A stretch of DNA of 64,000 bases, from contig NZ_JABTEZ010000003.1 of the NCBI RefSeq assembly GCF_015711605.1, positions 186,001 through 250,000 on the forward strand. Direction: 5' to 3'. The DNA is from Planomonospora sp. ID67723 (GTDB taxonomy: Bacteria > Actinomycetota > Actinomycetes > Streptosporangiales > Streptosporangiaceae). This document shows, one piece after another, positions 28,936 to 37,557 of this stretch (its first letter is position 1; every line of letters begins with the position of its first letter). A program made the translations under genes and the position numbers. Under the pieces are notes generated by a model. The model was not told the origin of the DNA, did not search any database, and saw only the letters and a program-made list of their open reading frames with translations.

Positions 28936-28963
28936 CCTATAGGGGCGACGCGTCCGGGTTCAA
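28936..28963 (-). promoter_or_regulatory. promoter of the small-ORF cluster
   Basis: On the reverse strand TTGAAC (28963-28958) and TATAGG (28941-28936) are separated by 16 bp. This is a good housekeeping-type promoter with nothing else for it to drive except the small ORFs. Confidence 0.65.
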
Positions 28964-29046
28964 TAGGTTTGGTGACTCTGGGAATCCGCATTTATACGGG
29001 TGGTAGCGGAATTCTCTGGATGGTAAGGTTTCCGGCCTCTCCGGCG

Positions 29047-31023
29047 TCACCGCAGGGTGTACCGGAGGGTGATCCCGTCGATCTCGGCGGCGGGGCCGTC
29101 CGCGAGGACGCGTACGGTGTCTCCCCTGAGGTCGATCATGACCACCTCTTTCCTGTCCTTGCCTCGGGGGCGGACGGCGAGGAGGTTCCGCTCGCCCAGC
29201 CAGCCGCCGAAGACCGCCCCTTTTGCGATCGGCACCGTGGCCTTCTTCGCTCCGGTTACGTAGTCCCATAGGCAGACATTCCCTGATTTATCTGGACATA
29301 TCGTTGTGACCACCGCGCCCACCGAAGTGACCGCCACGTCGTCCGGGGTCGCCTCGCCGACCGAGCGCAGGGTGCGGACGAGCGTGCCGTCCAGGTTCCT
29401 GACGTCCACCGACCCGCCGGGCGCCCGCTGGACCACCGTGGTCCCGTCGGGCCCCCACGCGTACGGACGAGGACCGTCGCCGTCGTCGGCGACCCGCACG
29501 AGGCGCGCGCGGCGCGAGGCCGCGTCCACGATCACGAAGCCCGCGTCCCGCCCGACCTCCTCCCACCCCACCGTCTCCAGGACGGTCAGCAGCAGCCGGG
29601 AGCCGTCGGGCGACCAGCGCGGGAAGCGGGTCTGCTCCGGCCGCCGGACCGTCTGGACCGTGGTCTCCTGCCCGCTGCTCCGATCGACGATCCGGATCCG
29701 GTCGAAGTCGGAGAAGTCAGCCTTGATCTCCGGACTGATCGCGACGTACGAGCCGCCGGGGGAGACGACGGCGTGGTGCCGCCCGCCGAGCCTCTCGAAG
29801 GCGTCCCCGCCGGTGGCCCTGACGTGCGAGGGGCCCCAGGCCGGATACTCCCGGTTGTCCTGGTAGGAGGTGACCCGCCAGGGGTCTCTGCGGTCCTCCC
29901 GCAGGGTGATACCGGTTCCGGGGATCCGCACCGCGGTCGTCGCCACGGGGGCCATCGTCCCCGAGGCCCTTCGCTGCTCGGAGGGGCTCGCCGTACTCCC
30001 TCCCGCCGGCCCGGCGCCGACCGGTGCCTCCTCCGCCCGCGCCAGGTAGACGCCGAACCCGGAGGCGACCGCGAGCGTCACGGCGGCGAGCCCGGCGGCC
30101 GTCCTCCGCCGGCCTGCGGACGGCGTGCCACCGGCCGACGGCGGAGGGATCGTGTCCTCCTCCCGGCGCCCGGTGCGTCCTCCGGCCCGGGCCCGCCCCT
30201 CTGCCAGCAGCAGCCGCGGCGGCACGGGGTGGCCGAGCAGCCGGAGCAGCGCGGCCGTGGCGGTCGGCCGTACGGCGGGATTCTTGGCCAGGCATTCCAG
30301 GACCAGCTCCCGCAGTTGCCCGTCCAGCCCGCCCAGCTGCGGCTCGCCGGACAGGATCCGATGGATCAGCGCGGGCATCGGGCCCGTCCCGAACGGAGGG
30401 CTCCCCGTCGCCGCACAGGTCACCGTGGCCGCCCAGGCGAACATGTCGGAGGCCGCGCCGCTCCCCGACCCGCTGAACTGCTCGGGCGCCATGTACGGCG
30501 GAGTGCCGACGACATGCTCGGCGGCCGCGGCCGTGGAGTCCGCCGCCTGGGCGATCCCGAAGTCGATCACCCGGGGGCCGTCCCTGGGCAGCAGCACGTT
30601 GGCGGGCTTGAAGTCCCGGTGGACCACGCCCGCCTGGTGGATCGCGGACAGCGCGGTCAGGGTGCCGATCGCCAGCCTGCGCAGCTCGGCGCCCCGCAAC
30701 GCGCCGCGCTCGGAGATCACCCGGGCGAGGGTGGGGCCGTCGACGTACTCGCTCACGATGTACGGCGCGCCGTCGAATTCGCCGTGCTCCAGCACCTGCG
30801 CCGTGCAGAACGCCTTCACCCGCAGGGCCAGCTCGATCTCCCGGTCGAACTCGGCGGCGGTGGGGCCGCGGGCGCCCGAGCGCAGCAGCTTGACCGCGAC
30901 CGGGTCCCCGGAGGGGGAGACGGCGAGGTAGACGACGCCCTGCCCGCCCGCGCCGAGCCTGCCGGTGATCCGGTAGGCGCCGATCCGAGAGGGGTCGCCG
31001 GCCGGCGGCGGATCGACCGGCAT
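29047..31023 (-). CDS. Ser/Thr protein kinase with extracellular beta-propeller-like domain
   Basis: 658 residues. An intact Hanks-type kinase domain occupies about 15-275: Gly loop GRLGAGGQGVVY, ATP Lys45 in VAVK, catalytic HRDFKPAN (135-142), DFG at 154-156 and YMAPEQF. A Pro/Ser-rich juxtamembrane region is followed by one membrane helix (AAGLAAVTLAVASGFGVYLA). The outside part of about 300 residues has repeated S(P/W)DGS-type blades resembling TolB/WD propellers. It should be a transmembrane receptor kinase. ATG 31023 overlaps the stop of the preceding gene (TGATG), so the pair is coupled. It follows a paralogue with a degenerate kinase domain. Confidence 0.92.
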   Translation of the reverse strand: MPVDPPPAGDPSRIGAYRITGRLGAGGQGVVYLAVSPSGDPVAVKLLRSGARGPTAAEFDREIELALRVKAFCTAQVLEHGEFDGAPYIVSEYVDGPTLARVISERGALRGAELRRLAIGTLTALSAIHQAGVVHRDFKPANVLLPRDGPRVIDFGIAQAADSTAAAAEHVVGTPPYMAPEQFSGSGSGAASDMFAWAATVTCAATGSPPFGTGPMPALIHRILSGEPQLGGLDGQLRELVLECLAKNPAVRPTATAALLRLLGHPVPPRLLLAEGRARAGGRTGRREEDTIPPPSAGGTPSAGRRRTAAGLAAVTLAVASGFGVYLARAEEAPVGAGPAGGSTASPSEQRRASGTMAPVATTAVRIPGTGITLREDRRDPWRVTSYQDNREYPAWGPSHVRATGGDAFERLGGRHHAVVSPGGSYVAISPEIKADFSDFDRIRIVDRSSGQETTVQTVRRPEQTRFPRWSPDGSRLLLTVLETVGWEEVGRDAGFVIVDAASRRARLVRVADDGDGPRPYAWGPDGTTVVQRAPGGSVDVRNLDGTLVRTLRSVGEATPDDVAVTSVGAVVTTICPDKSGNVCLWDYVTGAKKATVPIAKGAVFGGWLGERNLLAVRPRGKDRKEVVMIDLRGDTVRVLADGPAAEIDGITLRYTLR

Positions 31024-32939
31024 CAGGAGACCCGCCTGCGGGTGAAGCTCAGGGCGGCCCCGTCCTTCCCGCCCTTGAGGTCGGCGAGCACGCGATGCGT
31101 GCCGCCGACGAAGTCGATCACCTGGATCTGGCGGTTCTTCCCGGCGCGCTTCTGCACCAGCAGATGGTTCTCGTTGAACCAGCCGAGGAGCGCCGTCACG
31201 TCGGTGCCGGGGACGGTGTGGCGGCGGTTGCCGGTCACCGTGTCCCACACGCAGATGTCCTTCCCCTTGGGGCAGATGGTGGAGAAGAGCTTTCCGGAGG
31301 GGGAGAACCAGTTCGTCCCCCGGGGGTCGCCGACCCAGTGCATGGTCCGGACGATCTGTCCCTGGAGGTTGTAGAAGTCGGCGCCGGACTTCTCGCCGTC
31401 GAAGTAGCGGCGGGCGACCGACCCGTCGGGGGCGAAGGTGAAGGGGTTGACCTCGCTGCCCACCACCTCCGTCACCACGAGTGTGGACTTCCGCGCGGTC
31501 ACGTCCACGATCACGAAGCCGCCGATCACCTTCTTGTCCGGCTGGTGGACCGAGAGCAGCACCTTGGAACCGTCCGCCGACCACACCGGGACGAAGGTCT
31601 GGAACGGCTTGCGCACCGTCGGCACGGTGAAGGTCTCGCCGGTCGCGACTTTGGTGATCTTCAGGTAGTCGGTGTCCGACTGGTTGAACTTCAGGTAGGG
31701 ACTGAGCGCCACCAGCTCCTGGTCCGGGGAGAGAGCCGGCTCCATCCCGCTGTCCACCGTACGGAAGCCGTGCTTGCCCTTGTCCCGGGCGAAGGTGGTG
31801 AGCGGGCTCCCGACCATGGTGTAGGCGCCGAGCCCGGTCGGGTCCTTCGGGTGCTCGTGCAGCGTGACTCCGACGTCGGGCAGGGTGACGTCCTCGGAGG
31901 TCTTCTCCACCTCCTCCAGCGGGGAGAGCACGGTGTCCGGGCCGCTCGCGGCGGGCGGGGCGGAGGGCAGCAGCTCTCCGGCCGGAGTCGCGGAAGAGGT
32001 CGCGGGGGCGGTGATCGAGGCCACGGGAACGGATGTGGCGAGATACACGCCGCCCCCGGAGAGCAGGGCGATCGCCGTCGCGGCCGCGCCGAGGAGCAGC
32101 GGCCGGCTCCGCCGCACCGGGCGGACGGCGGGCGGGGGCGGGCCGAGGTCGGAGGTGAGCAGCTCGCCGACCAGTTTGAGCAGGACGTCGCTCGCGGCGG
32201 GGCGGGCGTCCGGGTCCTTGGCCAGGCCGGCCGCGACGACGCCCTTCAGGTCTTCGGGGAGCATGCTCAGGTCGGGGTCGCCGTGCAGGATGCGGTTGAC
32301 GGTGCCGGCCATCGACCCGTCGTCGAAGGGGGAGCGGCCGGTCGCGGCGAACGCCAGGGTCGCGGCCCAGGCGAAGAGGTCGGCCGGGGGCGCGGGAGCG
32401 GCCCCGTGCAGCAGCTCGGGGGCGGTGAAGGCCGGGACGCCGACCCGGCGGGTCTCGGTGGCGGCGGTGGCCGAGATCGCCCTGGCCACCCCGAAATTGA
32501 TCACTCGGGGCCCGTCCGGGCCCAGCACCACGTTGTCCGGGCGGATGTCCCCGTGGGCCGTCCCCGCCTGGTGGAGGGCGACCAGCGCCGTCATCGTGCC
32601 GACCGCCAGCCGGTGCAGCGCGGCCCCCTGGAGCGTGCCCCCGGAGGCGACCGCCTCCTTGAGCGTGGGGCCGTCGATGTACTCGCTCACGATGTACGGC
32701 CGGCCGTCCGCGACCCCGCTGTCCAGGATCTCGGCGGTGCAGAACGCCGAGGCTTCGCGCAGCGGCGCGATCGCGTCGAGGACCTGCTCCCGGCCGAGGT
32801 CGGGGGGGAGCAGCCGGACGACGACCCGGTCGCCGGACGGGGAGCGCGCGAGGTAGACCGTGTCCCCGAGTCGCGCGACGATCTCGTACCCGTCCACGCG
32901 GCCGGGGTCCCCCGGTCCGATCGGCCCGATTTCCGGCAT
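31023..32939 (-). CDS. pseudokinase paralogue with extracellular beta-propeller-like domain
   Basis: 638 residues from ATG 32939 (GGGGGGAA upstream), built exactly like the next gene: kinase fold, one membrane helix (LLLGAAATAIALLSGGGVYLA) and an outside propeller-like domain. Key kinase residues are lost. The Gly loop reads RLGDTVYLA, the ATP Lys is Arg42 (VVVR), HRD is HGD (129-131), the catalytic-loop Lys is Arg133, and DFG is NFG (148-150). Catalytic Asp131 remains. Activity is therefore doubtful; it probably acts as a sensor or allosteric partner of the active kinase translated from the same mRNA. An AT-rich region with a CATAAT (32983-32978) upstream may be the promoter. Confidence 0.9.
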   Translation of the reverse strand: MPEIGPIGPGDPGRVDGYEIVARLGDTVYLARSPSGDRVVVRLLPPDLGREQVLDAIAPLREASAFCTAEILDSGVADGRPYIVSEYIDGPTLKEAVASGGTLQGAALHRLAVGTMTALVALHQAGTAHGDIRPDNVVLGPDGPRVINFGVARAISATAATETRRVGVPAFTAPELLHGAAPAPPADLFAWAATLAFAATGRSPFDDGSMAGTVNRILHGDPDLSMLPEDLKGVVAAGLAKDPDARPAASDVLLKLVGELLTSDLGPPPPAVRPVRRSRPLLLGAAATAIALLSGGGVYLATSVPVASITAPATSSATPAGELLPSAPPAASGPDTVLSPLEEVEKTSEDVTLPDVGVTLHEHPKDPTGLGAYTMVGSPLTTFARDKGKHGFRTVDSGMEPALSPDQELVALSPYLKFNQSDTDYLKITKVATGETFTVPTVRKPFQTFVPVWSADGSKVLLSVHQPDKKVIGGFVIVDVTARKSTLVVTEVVGSEVNPFTFAPDGSVARRYFDGEKSGADFYNLQGQIVRTMHWVGDPRGTNWFSPSGKLFSTICPKGKDICVWDTVTGNRRHTVPGTDVTALLGWFNENHLLVQKRAGKNRQIQVIDFVGGTHRVLADLKGGKDGAALSFTRRRVS

Positions 32940-33165
32940 GACGGTTCCCCCCTGAAGCTGCCGTTTGCGGATCATCAATTATGCGGATTAATGGGGGCAA
33001 ATAGCAGTATTTTCACCAATGTGATCGGATCCACTGGCCGTCGCCGGCCTGCCGGCGCCCGCCGGTGAAGATCGTCCTCGTCGCCTAGGATGGGGCCCGC
33101 GACCCGTCACGGCCCTCGCCCTGCGGTGACGCGGTCGCCGATGACGCGTCTTCGGAGGTATCCGC

Positions 33166-33552
33166 ATGCCGGTCGAGCTGAACCACACCATCGTCGCCGC
33201 CCGCGACAAGAAGGCGTCCGCCGACTTCCTGGCCGCCGTCCTGGGACTCGAGGTCGGCCCGCCGTACGGTCCGTTCCTCCCCGTCGAGACGGCCAACGGG
33301 GTGACCCTGGACTTCATGGACGCCGGCGACGGGCCGATCATCTCCCAGCACTACGCCTTCCTCGTCTCCGAGGAGGAGTTCGACGAGATCTTCGCGCGGA
33401 TCCGGGAGGCCGGGATCACCTACTACGCCGACCCTGGCCACCGTCGGCCCGGCGAGTTCAACCGCCACGACGGCGGGCGCGGGCTCTACTTCGAGGACCC
33501 CGACCGGCACAACCTGGAGATCATCACCCGCCCGTACGGCAGCGGCGGGTGA
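33166..33552 (+). CDS. VOC-superfamily (glyoxalase/dioxygenase) protein
   Basis: 128 residues, a paired beta-alpha-beta-beta-beta module. The start ELNHTIVAARDKKASADFLA and end GRGLYFEDPDRHNLEIITRPYG carry the metal-ligand His and Glu positions of the family. Start ATG 33166 follows CGGAGG. Members include glyoxalases, ring-cleaving dioxygenases and antibiotic-resistance proteins; none can be chosen here. It is convergent with the LtrA gene, ending 6 bp from it. Confidence 0.85.
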   Translation: MPVELNHTIVAARDKKASADFLAAVLGLEVGPPYGPFLPVETANGVTLDFMDAGDGPIISQHYAFLVSEEEFDEIFARIREAGITYYADPGHRRPGEFNRHDGGRGLYFEDPDRHNLEIITRPYGSGG

Positions 33553-33558
33553 CGGGGG

Positions 33559-34713
33559 TCAGGGGACCGGTCGGGCCGCCACCGGGCGGCGTTCGAGGAC
33601 GATCACCGCGGTCAGCAGGGCCACCAGCACGGCGAGCTGCGCCAGAGCGGACCACAGCCCGAGGACGACGGTGACCGGCGCGGCCGCCGCGCCCACCGCC
33701 CGGAGCCGGTTGCCCGCGATGCCGAGCACCCGGCGGAACCACGCGCTGCCCGCCAGGAACAGGGTGACGCCCGCGGCGAGCGTCACGGCGGCGCTGAGCT
33801 TCAGCGGGTCGACCGGGTGGCCGATCACCTTCTTGACCCCGGCGGCGACCGCGACGATGCCGAGCAGCATCGGGATGTGCGCGTAGAAGTAGGCGCCGAG
33901 GACCAGCCGGGTGCGCCGCACCGGCTCGCTCCCGGCCAGGGCGTGCTCGGCGTGGGTCTCGTCGTCGCCGCCGAAGTAGATCCACCACAGGCCCGCGGCC
34001 AGGGCCAGGCCCAGCACCGCGGTCAGACCCAGGGCGAAGCCGACCGGCAGACCTTGGGCGCCGATCCCGAGTGCCACGATCGACTCGCCGAGCGCCACGA
34101 TCACCAGCAGCCCGTGCCGCTCGACGATGTGTTCGGGCTTGAGCTGGAAGCCCTTCTGGCCGATGAAGTACGGGCTGCCCCACAGCAGCAGCACGGCCGC
34201 GCCCCACAGCAGATAGTTGTAGGGCGGGTCGAGCAGGCTCGCCACGCCGATCAGCGCCACCCCGCCGAGGTTGAACGGGACCACCCGGGCGAAGGCGGCG
34301 GTCGCCTGGAGGTACAGGCCCGCGTGGACGAGGATCAGCAGCAGGTAGCCGGCCGCGAAGGCCATGCCGCCGTCGTCGAACGCCGACGGGATCGCCAGCG
34401 CCACGATCAGGAACCCGGCCATGCCCAGCAGGATCAGCACCCGCCGGGCGGGCCGTACCGGGGGGATGGCGTTGGTCAGCCAGGCGTAGCCCGCGTACAT
34501 CCACCAGATGACGCCGAACACCAGCAGCACCTGGAGGACGCTGATCGGTTCTCCGTCCCGGATGCCGTCGGCGATCAGTTGTGTGAGCTGGGTGACGGTG
34601 AAGACGAAGACCAGGTCGAAGAAGAGCTCGAGCGTGGAGACGCGCAGTTCGGTCTCGGGGGGCGCGGGTTCAGCCCGCTCGGCGAACCAGCCGGGAAGAC
34701 GCATGGCGCACAT
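33559..34713 (-). CDS. LtrA-family membrane protein
   Basis: 384 residues with about ten membrane helices. Family marks are ELFFDLVFVFTVTQLTQLI near the N-terminus and ERHGLLVIVALGESIVALG in the middle, both typical of the low-temperature-requirement protein A family first described in Listeria. The molecular function of the family is not known. Start taken at ATG 34713; ATG 34704 is equally possible, and no ribosome binding site is visible. It is monocistronic as far as I can see. Confidence 0.9.
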   Translation of the reverse strand: MCAMRLPGWFAERAEPAPPETELRVSTLELFFDLVFVFTVTQLTQLIADGIRDGEPISVLQVLLVFGVIWWMYAGYAWLTNAIPPVRPARRVLILLGMAGFLIVALAIPSAFDDGGMAFAAGYLLLILVHAGLYLQATAAFARVVPFNLGGVALIGVASLLDPPYNYLLWGAAVLLLWGSPYFIGQKGFQLKPEHIVERHGLLVIVALGESIVALGIGAQGLPVGFALGLTAVLGLALAAGLWWIYFGGDDETHAEHALAGSEPVRRTRLVLGAYFYAHIPMLLGIVAVAAGVKKVIGHPVDPLKLSAAVTLAAGVTLFLAGSAWFRRVLGIAGNRLRAVGAAAAPVTVVLGLWSALAQLAVLVALLTAVIVLERRPVAARPVP

Positions 34714-34851
34714 TGTGTCGGCGAGATCGGCGCCTGCGCACCGGATATCGCTATCTGAGAAACGATCTCATGAAATATCCCCATATATCCCCGTAGACAC
34801 GGGTGAGGGGCGGGTCGCCGGTCCCGGGCTGCCCCGAACCGCCCTTCTGGG

Positions 34852-35604
34852 TCAGCCGTCCGCCGGGGTGTCCTTCTGCTTGGCGACGAGGGTGTCGCCG
34901 CGTTTGCCGGGAGGGGGCTGCTCGGCCGTTCCCCGGCGACGGGCCCGGGGGCGGGCGGGGAACTCGGCGGTGTCCGCGCCGCTCTCCCCGTTCCCCGGTG
35001 ATCCGCCTGCCGGGGCCCCGTCCTCCGGGCCGCCGCTCTTCGGGTCCGGACCCTTCGGGGAGGCCGTGCCGGGGCCCGCCGCGTCCGCACGCGATGCGGG
35101 GTCGCCCGAGACGGGTGCGGCCGACTCCGGCTCGCGCAGCGAGGCCAGGACGTCGTCGGCCTCGGAGTCGGCCGCGAAGTCCTCGGCCGCCTCGGCGTCG
35201 CGCCGTTTGATCACCACCATGTGGTCGACCGAGAGCCGCCCGGCCCCGTTGACGGCCAGCATGATCGAGGCGGCGCCGAGCGCCACGACCAAACTGATCT
35301 CGCCCCCGGTCAGCGGCAGGCCGCGATCGCCGTTGGCGATCGCGAACACCGCGAGGGCCTCGGCGAACAGCAGCAGGCCGCAGACGGGTACGGCGAGCCC
35401 GGCCACCAGCAGGGCGCCGCCGAGGAGCTCCATCAGCATCGTTGTCCCGGCCCAGAGCTCGGGGACGGGTGCGCCCAGCGTGGCGAACTGGTCGCCGGTC
35501 GCGTCCAGGCCCGCCTTCAGCTTGCTCCAGCCGTTGGCGAAGAAGATGCCGCCGACTCCCAGCCTGGCGGCCAGCGCGGCGATGTCGCGGAGGGATTGTC
35601 GCAC
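34852..35604 (-). CDS. DoxX-family membrane protein with long disordered tail
   Basis: 250 residues. The first ~130 residues are a DoxX domain with four helices (LAARLGVGGIFFANGWSKLK, then GTTMLMELLGGALLVAGLAV). A tail of about 110 residues rich in Pro, Gly, Ser, Asp and Glu follows, with the basic patch RPRARRRG. GTG 35604 has GAGGAG upstream. DoxX proteins are linked to thiol/redox or quinone metabolism in some bacteria, but no partner is evident. The upstream exporter lies on the same strand about 65 bp away and may be co-transcribed. Confidence 0.88.
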   Translation of the reverse strand: MRQSLRDIAALAARLGVGGIFFANGWSKLKAGLDATGDQFATLGAPVPELWAGTTMLMELLGGALLVAGLAVPVCGLLLFAEALAVFAIANGDRGLPLTGGEISLVVALGAASIMLAVNGAGRLSVDHMVVIKRRDAEAAEDFAADSEADDVLASLREPESAAPVSGDPASRADAAGPGTASPKGPDPKSGGPEDGAPAGGSPGNGESGADTAEFPARPRARRRGTAEQPPPGKRGDTLVAKQKDTPADG

Positions 35605-35668
35605 GGCTCCTCATTCTGGCCCGGTTCACCGCCCTTGCCCATAGCCGGAGCAGGACCGGGCAAACCCG

Positions 35669-37219
35669 TCAGTCCGGATCGTTCCGGTCGGTGGAGCGCC
35701 GGGGCACCAGGAAGGCCACGGCGGCGATGGCGCCCAGCAGCAGCACGCTCACCACGATCGAGGAGTGCAGTCCGGCGACGAACGCGAGCCGGGCCTCCTG
35801 CAGCAGCGCGGCCCCGGGGACACCGCCGATCTCGTCCGCCACGTGCGCGGCGGCGGCGAGCGACTGGCGGGCCTGGGCCATCGACTCGGCGGAGACGCCC
35901 GCCACGGGCGGCACGGCGGGCGCGTAGACGGCGGTGGTGATCGTGCCCAGCACCGCGACGCCGAGTCCGGCGCCGAGCTCGTAGGCGGTCTCCTCGACCG
36001 CGGCGGCTCCGCCCGCGCGGGCCTCGGAGGTCGAGGACATGATCGTGTCGGAGGCGGCCAGCAGCGCGACCTGGATGCCGAAGCCGATGCCGACGAAGCA
36101 GAGTGTGAGCTCCAGCCCGTGCCGCTCGGTGCCCCAGGCCAGCGTGGGAGCGAGGGACAGGGCGGTCAGCGCCAGCCCGCCGCCCATCGTGGCGCGCAGC
36201 CCGAACCGGCGCAGCAGGTGCGCTCCCGCCAGGCCGCCGGCCACCGAGGCGGCCATCAGCGGCAGCATGCGGACGGCGGCCCCGGGCGGGCTGTCGCCGA
36301 GCACGAGCTGCAGGTACTGGGCGAGCATGAGCTGGAGCCCGACGAGGGCGAAGACGGTGAGCAGCACCGCCGCCACCCCGACGCAGAACGCCCGCCGCCG
36401 GAACAGCCCGAGGTCCAGCAGGGGGAAGGCGAGCCGCCGCTGCCTGCGTGCGAACCAGGCCAGCAGTCCCGCGCCGCCCAGGAACATGACGATCCCGCCC
36501 GGATGCCCCGATCCCGCCTCCTTCAGACCGGAGGCGAGGGCGAGGATGCCGAGGACCGACAGCAGGGCGCTGGGCGCGTCCCAGGGGTGCCCGGCGCGCT
36601 CGCGGGACTCGGGCAGGATCCGCGCCGCGGCCGGCAGCAGGACCAGCAGGATCGGCACGTTGATCAGGAAGACGGCGCCCCACCAGAAGTGCTCGACGAG
36701 CAGGCCCCCGACCAGCGGCCCGGCCGCCGCTCCGGCCGCCGCGACCGCGCTCCACACGCCCAGCGCGATCGCCCGCTCCCGCCGGTCGGTGAAGACCTGC
36801 CGGATGATGGAGAGCGTGGCGGGCATGATCATGGCGCCGCCGAGGCCGAGGAGCGCCCGTGCGGCGATGAGCGCCGACGGGCTCGGCGCGAACGCGGCCG
36901 CGGCCGAGGCGACCCCGAACACCAGGTAGCCGATCAGCACCAGGCGCCTGCGCCCGTAGCGGTCGCCGAGCGTGCCGAAGGTCAGCAGCAGCGGGGCGAC
37001 CACCAGGGAGTAGACGTCGATGATCCACAGCAGTTGCACCGAGCTCGGTTCGAGCGCGGCCGTGAGCGCGGGGACGGCGATGTGCAGCACGGTGGCGTCC
37101 ACCGTGATCAGCAACAGGCTGAGGCAGAGCAGGACGAGGACCGACCAGCGGCCGGTCCCGTACGGATGCGTGCCGACCGCTGCGCGCCTGACGCCGGTCG
37201 CGGTCTCCACGGTGGTCAT
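35669..37219 (-). CDS. MFS drug exporter, DHA2 (14-helix) type
   Basis: 516 residues with 14 predicted membrane helices. It shows MFS motif A in the loop after helix 2 (GTLGDRYGRRRLVLIG), the D1 motif LLITVDATVLHIAVPALT in helix 1, and the antiporter motif C region (GAAAGPLVGGLLVE) in helix 5. These mark proton-coupled multidrug exporters such as SmvA/LfrA. An uninterrupted 12-codon ORF overlaps its ATG and may couple translation. A 12-bp palindrome 130 bp upstream (37349-37360) is a candidate operator, but no regulator gene is adjacent. Confidence 0.92.
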   Translation of the reverse strand: MTTVETATGVRRAAVGTHPYGTGRWSVLVLLCLSLLLITVDATVLHIAVPALTAALEPSSVQLLWIIDVYSLVVAPLLLTFGTLGDRYGRRRLVLIGYLVFGVASAAAAFAPSPSALIAARALLGLGGAMIMPATLSIIRQVFTDRRERAIALGVWSAVAAAGAAAGPLVGGLLVEHFWWGAVFLINVPILLVLLPAAARILPESRERAGHPWDAPSALLSVLGILALASGLKEAGSGHPGGIVMFLGGAGLLAWFARRQRRLAFPLLDLGLFRRRAFCVGVAAVLLTVFALVGLQLMLAQYLQLVLGDSPPGAAVRMLPLMAASVAGGLAGAHLLRRFGLRATMGGGLALTALSLAPTLAWGTERHGLELTLCFVGIGFGIQVALLAASDTIMSSTSEARAGGAAAVEETAYELGAGLGVAVLGTITTAVYAPAVPPVAGVSAESMAQARQSLAAAAHVADEIGGVPGAALLQEARLAFVAGLHSSIVVSVLLLGAIAAVAFLVPRRSTDRNDPD

Positions 37220-37557
37220 AGGCCGCCTGCGGGGGTGTCGGCCTGGATGAACATGCGTGGCAGCTTAGGCCAAAACGAGGAGCGGACGGAGAGGGATTGG
37301 AGGATCGATTCGCGGTGGTATGCGCGTCGCCGTACCCGGATCACCGACCTCTCTAGAGAGATAGACCCCTGTATCGGGCATCTAGGCAAACGGTGATCTC
37401 GCACCGACCATTGCGGTCGTGGGAGCCGGCGCGGGGCTCGCGGGCAGCCGCGCCGGCCGGTGCGAGCGCCGTGAGCGCCGTGATGAGGTCGCCGTGATGG
37501 ACCAGTGCGAGGGCCGTGAGCCGCAGTGATCAGTCGGTGTGAGGTTCGTGAGTCGCC
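37220..37557. other. intergenic region between divergent genes
   Basis: 338 bp between the exporter and the TPR protein. Besides the palindrome at 37349-37360, it holds a stretch of imperfect GCCGTGA-type repeats (about 37465-37560). No gene or RNA recognised. Confidence 0.5.
37349..37360. promoter_or_regulatory. palindromic operator candidate upstream of the exporter
   Basis: CTCTCTAGAGAG, perfect 12-bp palindrome in the divergent intergenic region. Confidence 0.5.

Noticed and set aside
37216-37251. 12-codon ORF overlapping the exporter start as a true leader peptide
   Set aside because: The ATGA overlap is suggestive, but there is no ribosome binding site and no informative codon run, so it was kept only as a remark under the exporter.
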